A DNA stretch of 15,164 nucleotides, from contig CAYZYO010000059.1 of assembly GCA_964482585.1 (NCBI GenBank), forward strand, positions 1 to 15,164, given 5' to 3'. A program made the position numbers and the translations under genes. This document shows, piece after piece, positions 13,968-15,164 of this stretch (positions are counted from its first letter, which is position 1; each line of letters starts with the position of its first letter). The notes below the pieces were generated by a model, which made no database searches, was not told the origin of the DNA, and saw nothing but the letters and a program-made list of their open reading frames with translations. This DNA comes from CAYZYO01 sp964482585 (GTDB lineage: Bacteria; Bacillota; Syntrophomonadia; Syntrophomonadales; Syntrophomonadaceae).

Positions 13968-13996
13968 ATTATAACAAGGTCTCACTTTATTTACAA
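13968..13996 (-). promoter_or_regulatory. sigma-A promoter of typA
   Basis: On the minus strand TTGTAA (plus 13991-13996), a 17-base spacer and TATAAT (plus 13968-13973) give four of six and six of six consensus matches. Transcription would start about 65 bases before the typA ATG. Confidence 0.7.
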
Positions 13997-14051
13997 TCAA
14001 CCGGGTTTAAAGCTATATGTTGTATTTTGCCGGTATGGAAGAATTGTTATA

Positions 14052-14930
14052 TTATCGGCACCGGGGATCAACCTTTCTTCCACACATTATAATCAAATCT
14101 ACGGTTATTTTAGGTAATCCTATATTAAGAAGCTTTTGTATTTTTTCACCCGGGGCTCTCCAGGATAAGGGAGTCATTTTTATGAAGTTTCCCAGATTTT
14201 CCTGTTCTAATTCTACCGTGTATGATAATTGTTGCTGAGCAATTAAACTAAAGTTTTCTTTAAAGTGTTCTACTATCTTTTTATTGGAATATATTTGTCT
14301 AGCGGTTTTGTTGTAAAATGCATCTCTTAATTCCTTAAGATAATTCCTTCCAGGAATAACTTTTATAAGTATTCCAGCATCGACAAGAATTCTGTTGAAT
14401 TCAAAATAATTCGCTGGTGATAGAATATTGAGAATTATATCAAACTTCCTATTGTTAAAAGGACTTTTTGCTAAATCTCCAACACACCAGATATTATCAG
14501 GATAATTTTTGGAAGCAATTTGTATTCCCGCTTTAGAAATATCAATTCCGACACCTTGATAGTGTATCCCGGTCTTGCAGTTCAACTGGTTTATAATGTG
14601 GTTTAGATTAGAGCCTTCACCACATCCAGCATCCAGTATTCTTCTTTTACCGACACCAGAGTTGTTTATCTCCTGTATGTTATCACATACCTGTTTAACA
14701 ACCGGTGTAAAAAAACCATTGTTGCATATTTTATTCCTTGCTTTCAGCATTGCTTTATCATATTGTTTTTTGGCAGGAAATAATAATAGGTTTACATACC
14801 CGTTCTTAGACAAATCAAAGCAATGATTATTTACACAGATTAAACTCCTAAGATTATAGATAGACATTTTACTCTCACATACCGGGCATTTGAATATATC
14901 TATATTTTGCTGGATATTATATTTAAGCAT
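14052..14930 (-). CDS. rlmA: RlmA-type 23S rRNA (guanine-N1) methyltransferase
   Basis: The 292-aa protein has the two-part build of RlmA. An N-terminal zinc finger (Cys15, Cys18, Cys32, His36) is followed by FDLSKNGYVNLL, a family signature. A Rossmann methyltransferase domain has its SAM loop at 98-106 (ILDAGCGEG) and an acidic GVGIDISKAG strand end. Family members methylate N1 of G745 (RlmA-I, Gram-negative) or G748 (RlmA-II/TlrB, Gram-positive) in 23S rRNA hairpin 35. The Gram-positive context favours G748, a modification that affects tylosin-type macrolides. NILSPANYFEF replaces the more usual SPF..CPEEF-like block but keeps its spirit. ATG 14930 follows a GAGGGGGG ribosome binding site. 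It lies upstream of typA on the same strand, with a separate promoter between. Confidence 0.88.
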   Translation of the reverse strand: MLKYNIQQNIDIFKCPVCESKMSIYNLRSLICVNNHCFDLSKNGYVNLLLFPAKKQYDKAMLKARNKICNNGFFTPVVKQVCDNIQEINNSGVGKRRILDAGCGEGSNLNHIINQLNCKTGIHYQGVGIDISKAGIQIASKNYPDNIWCVGDLAKSPFNNRKFDIILNILSPANYFEFNRILVDAGILIKVIPGRNYLKELRDAFYNKTARQIYSNKKIVEHFKENFSLIAQQQLSYTVELEQENLGNFIKMTPLSWRAPGEKIQKLLNIGLPKITVDLIIMCGRKVDPRCR

Positions 14931-14997
14931 AAGCCCCCCTCAACTTTCTTACTAACCTCCCATGCCCAGAGGACACAATCATTTATGAAAACAAAGA

Positions 14998-15064
14998 GGT
15001 GATTAACCACAGATAAACACAGATTTCGCACAGATTCACGCAAACTTCAGTCTCCGGCTCGACT
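14998..15064. repeat. dispersed repeat with CACAGATT units and an AGTCTCCGG block
   Basis: GGTGATTAACCACAGATAAA is followed by CACAGATTTCGCACAGATTC. This is a repeat type I recall from many environmental bacterial genomes. A related stretch (GGTGATTAACCACGGATTAA, minus strand) lies at about 11975-11994. Bases 15044-15064 (ACTTCAGTCTCCGGCTCGAC) match the inverted 6302-6325 repeat. Confidence 0.5.
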
Positions 15065-15091
15065 TTATCTTAGGAATAGTCAAATGGTGAA

Positions 15092-15119
15092 ACCCCGGTA
15101 TCTAAATAGAAACCGGGGT
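15092..15119. other. GC-rich hairpin near the window end
   Basis: ACCCCGGT (15092-15099) pairs perfectly with ACCGGGGT (15112-15119) around a 12-base loop. No T run follows, so it is not a typical terminator. It could be part of a leader or repeat continuing beyond the window. Confidence 0.5.
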
Positions 15120-15164
15120 ACAGTACCGATCACTTTAAAACTATGAAGGGAGTCAGCACAGATT

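Noticed and set aside
1..15164. CRISPR array, tRNA/rRNA genes, transposase or phage genes
   Set aside because: No regularly spaced repeats, cloverleaf sequences or matching protein motifs were seen on either strand.

Overview
The window is about 15 kb of AT-rich DNA (roughly 35-40% G+C by eye). It has strong AGGAGG-type ribosome binding sites and several TTG/GTG starts. The gene set includes Fe/Mn superoxide dismutase, DUF1858, an EFR1-type flavodoxin-ferredoxin, UPF0282, YndM/DUF2512, YjbQ and TypA. This points to a low-GC Gram-positive anaerobe, most likely a clostridial or Desulfotomaculum-like Firmicute. The genus cannot be fixed from the sequence alone.

Layout, left to right. A probable FlaG-like C-terminal tail is cut by the left edge (1-72). 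sodA follows with its own promoter, an operator-like inverted repeat and a strong terminator (415-1137). Next come three minus-strand genes: a small membrane-anchored hypothetical protein, a cyclic 2,3-diphosphoglycerate synthetase-like P-loop protein, and a GNAT acetyltransferase. A divergent gap holds a textbook sigma-A promoter overlapped by a 32-bp perfect palindrome. That promoter drives a two-gene module, an XRE regulator translationally coupled to a DUF2178-like membrane protein. A secreted M14 carboxypeptidase (minus) is followed by a gene-poor stretch and the small DUF1858 protein.

From about 6.6 to 8.0 kb there is decayed DNA rather than empty DNA. It holds two frameshifted minus-strand pseudogenes and a long inverted repeat. 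Beyond it lie a DUF2512 membrane protein (+), a UPF0282 metallo-beta-lactamase-fold hydrolase (-), an EFR1 ferredoxin (-), a 129-aa conserved protein of unknown function (+), yjbQ (-), typA/bipA (-) and an RlmA-type 23S rRNA methyltransferase (-).

Most genes look like single transcription units; the only clear operon is xre-DUF2178. A loose theme is redox and stress handling (SOD, DUF1858, EFR1), but the genes do not form one obvious pathway. The most unusual material is between genes. (a) A motif of about 26 bp with inverted ends occurs three times around the EFR1 and 129-aa genes. (b) A dispersed repeat built on GGCGACTTCAGTCGCC occurs twice, each copy next to the 3' end of a decayed gene. 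(c) Several shorter palindromic or widely dispersed repeats are present. (d) A C-terminal module with the motifs NNQVTT and KYPWF is shared by the UPF0282 protein and an unrelated pseudogene. No tRNA, rRNA, CRISPR array or intact transposase gene was seen.
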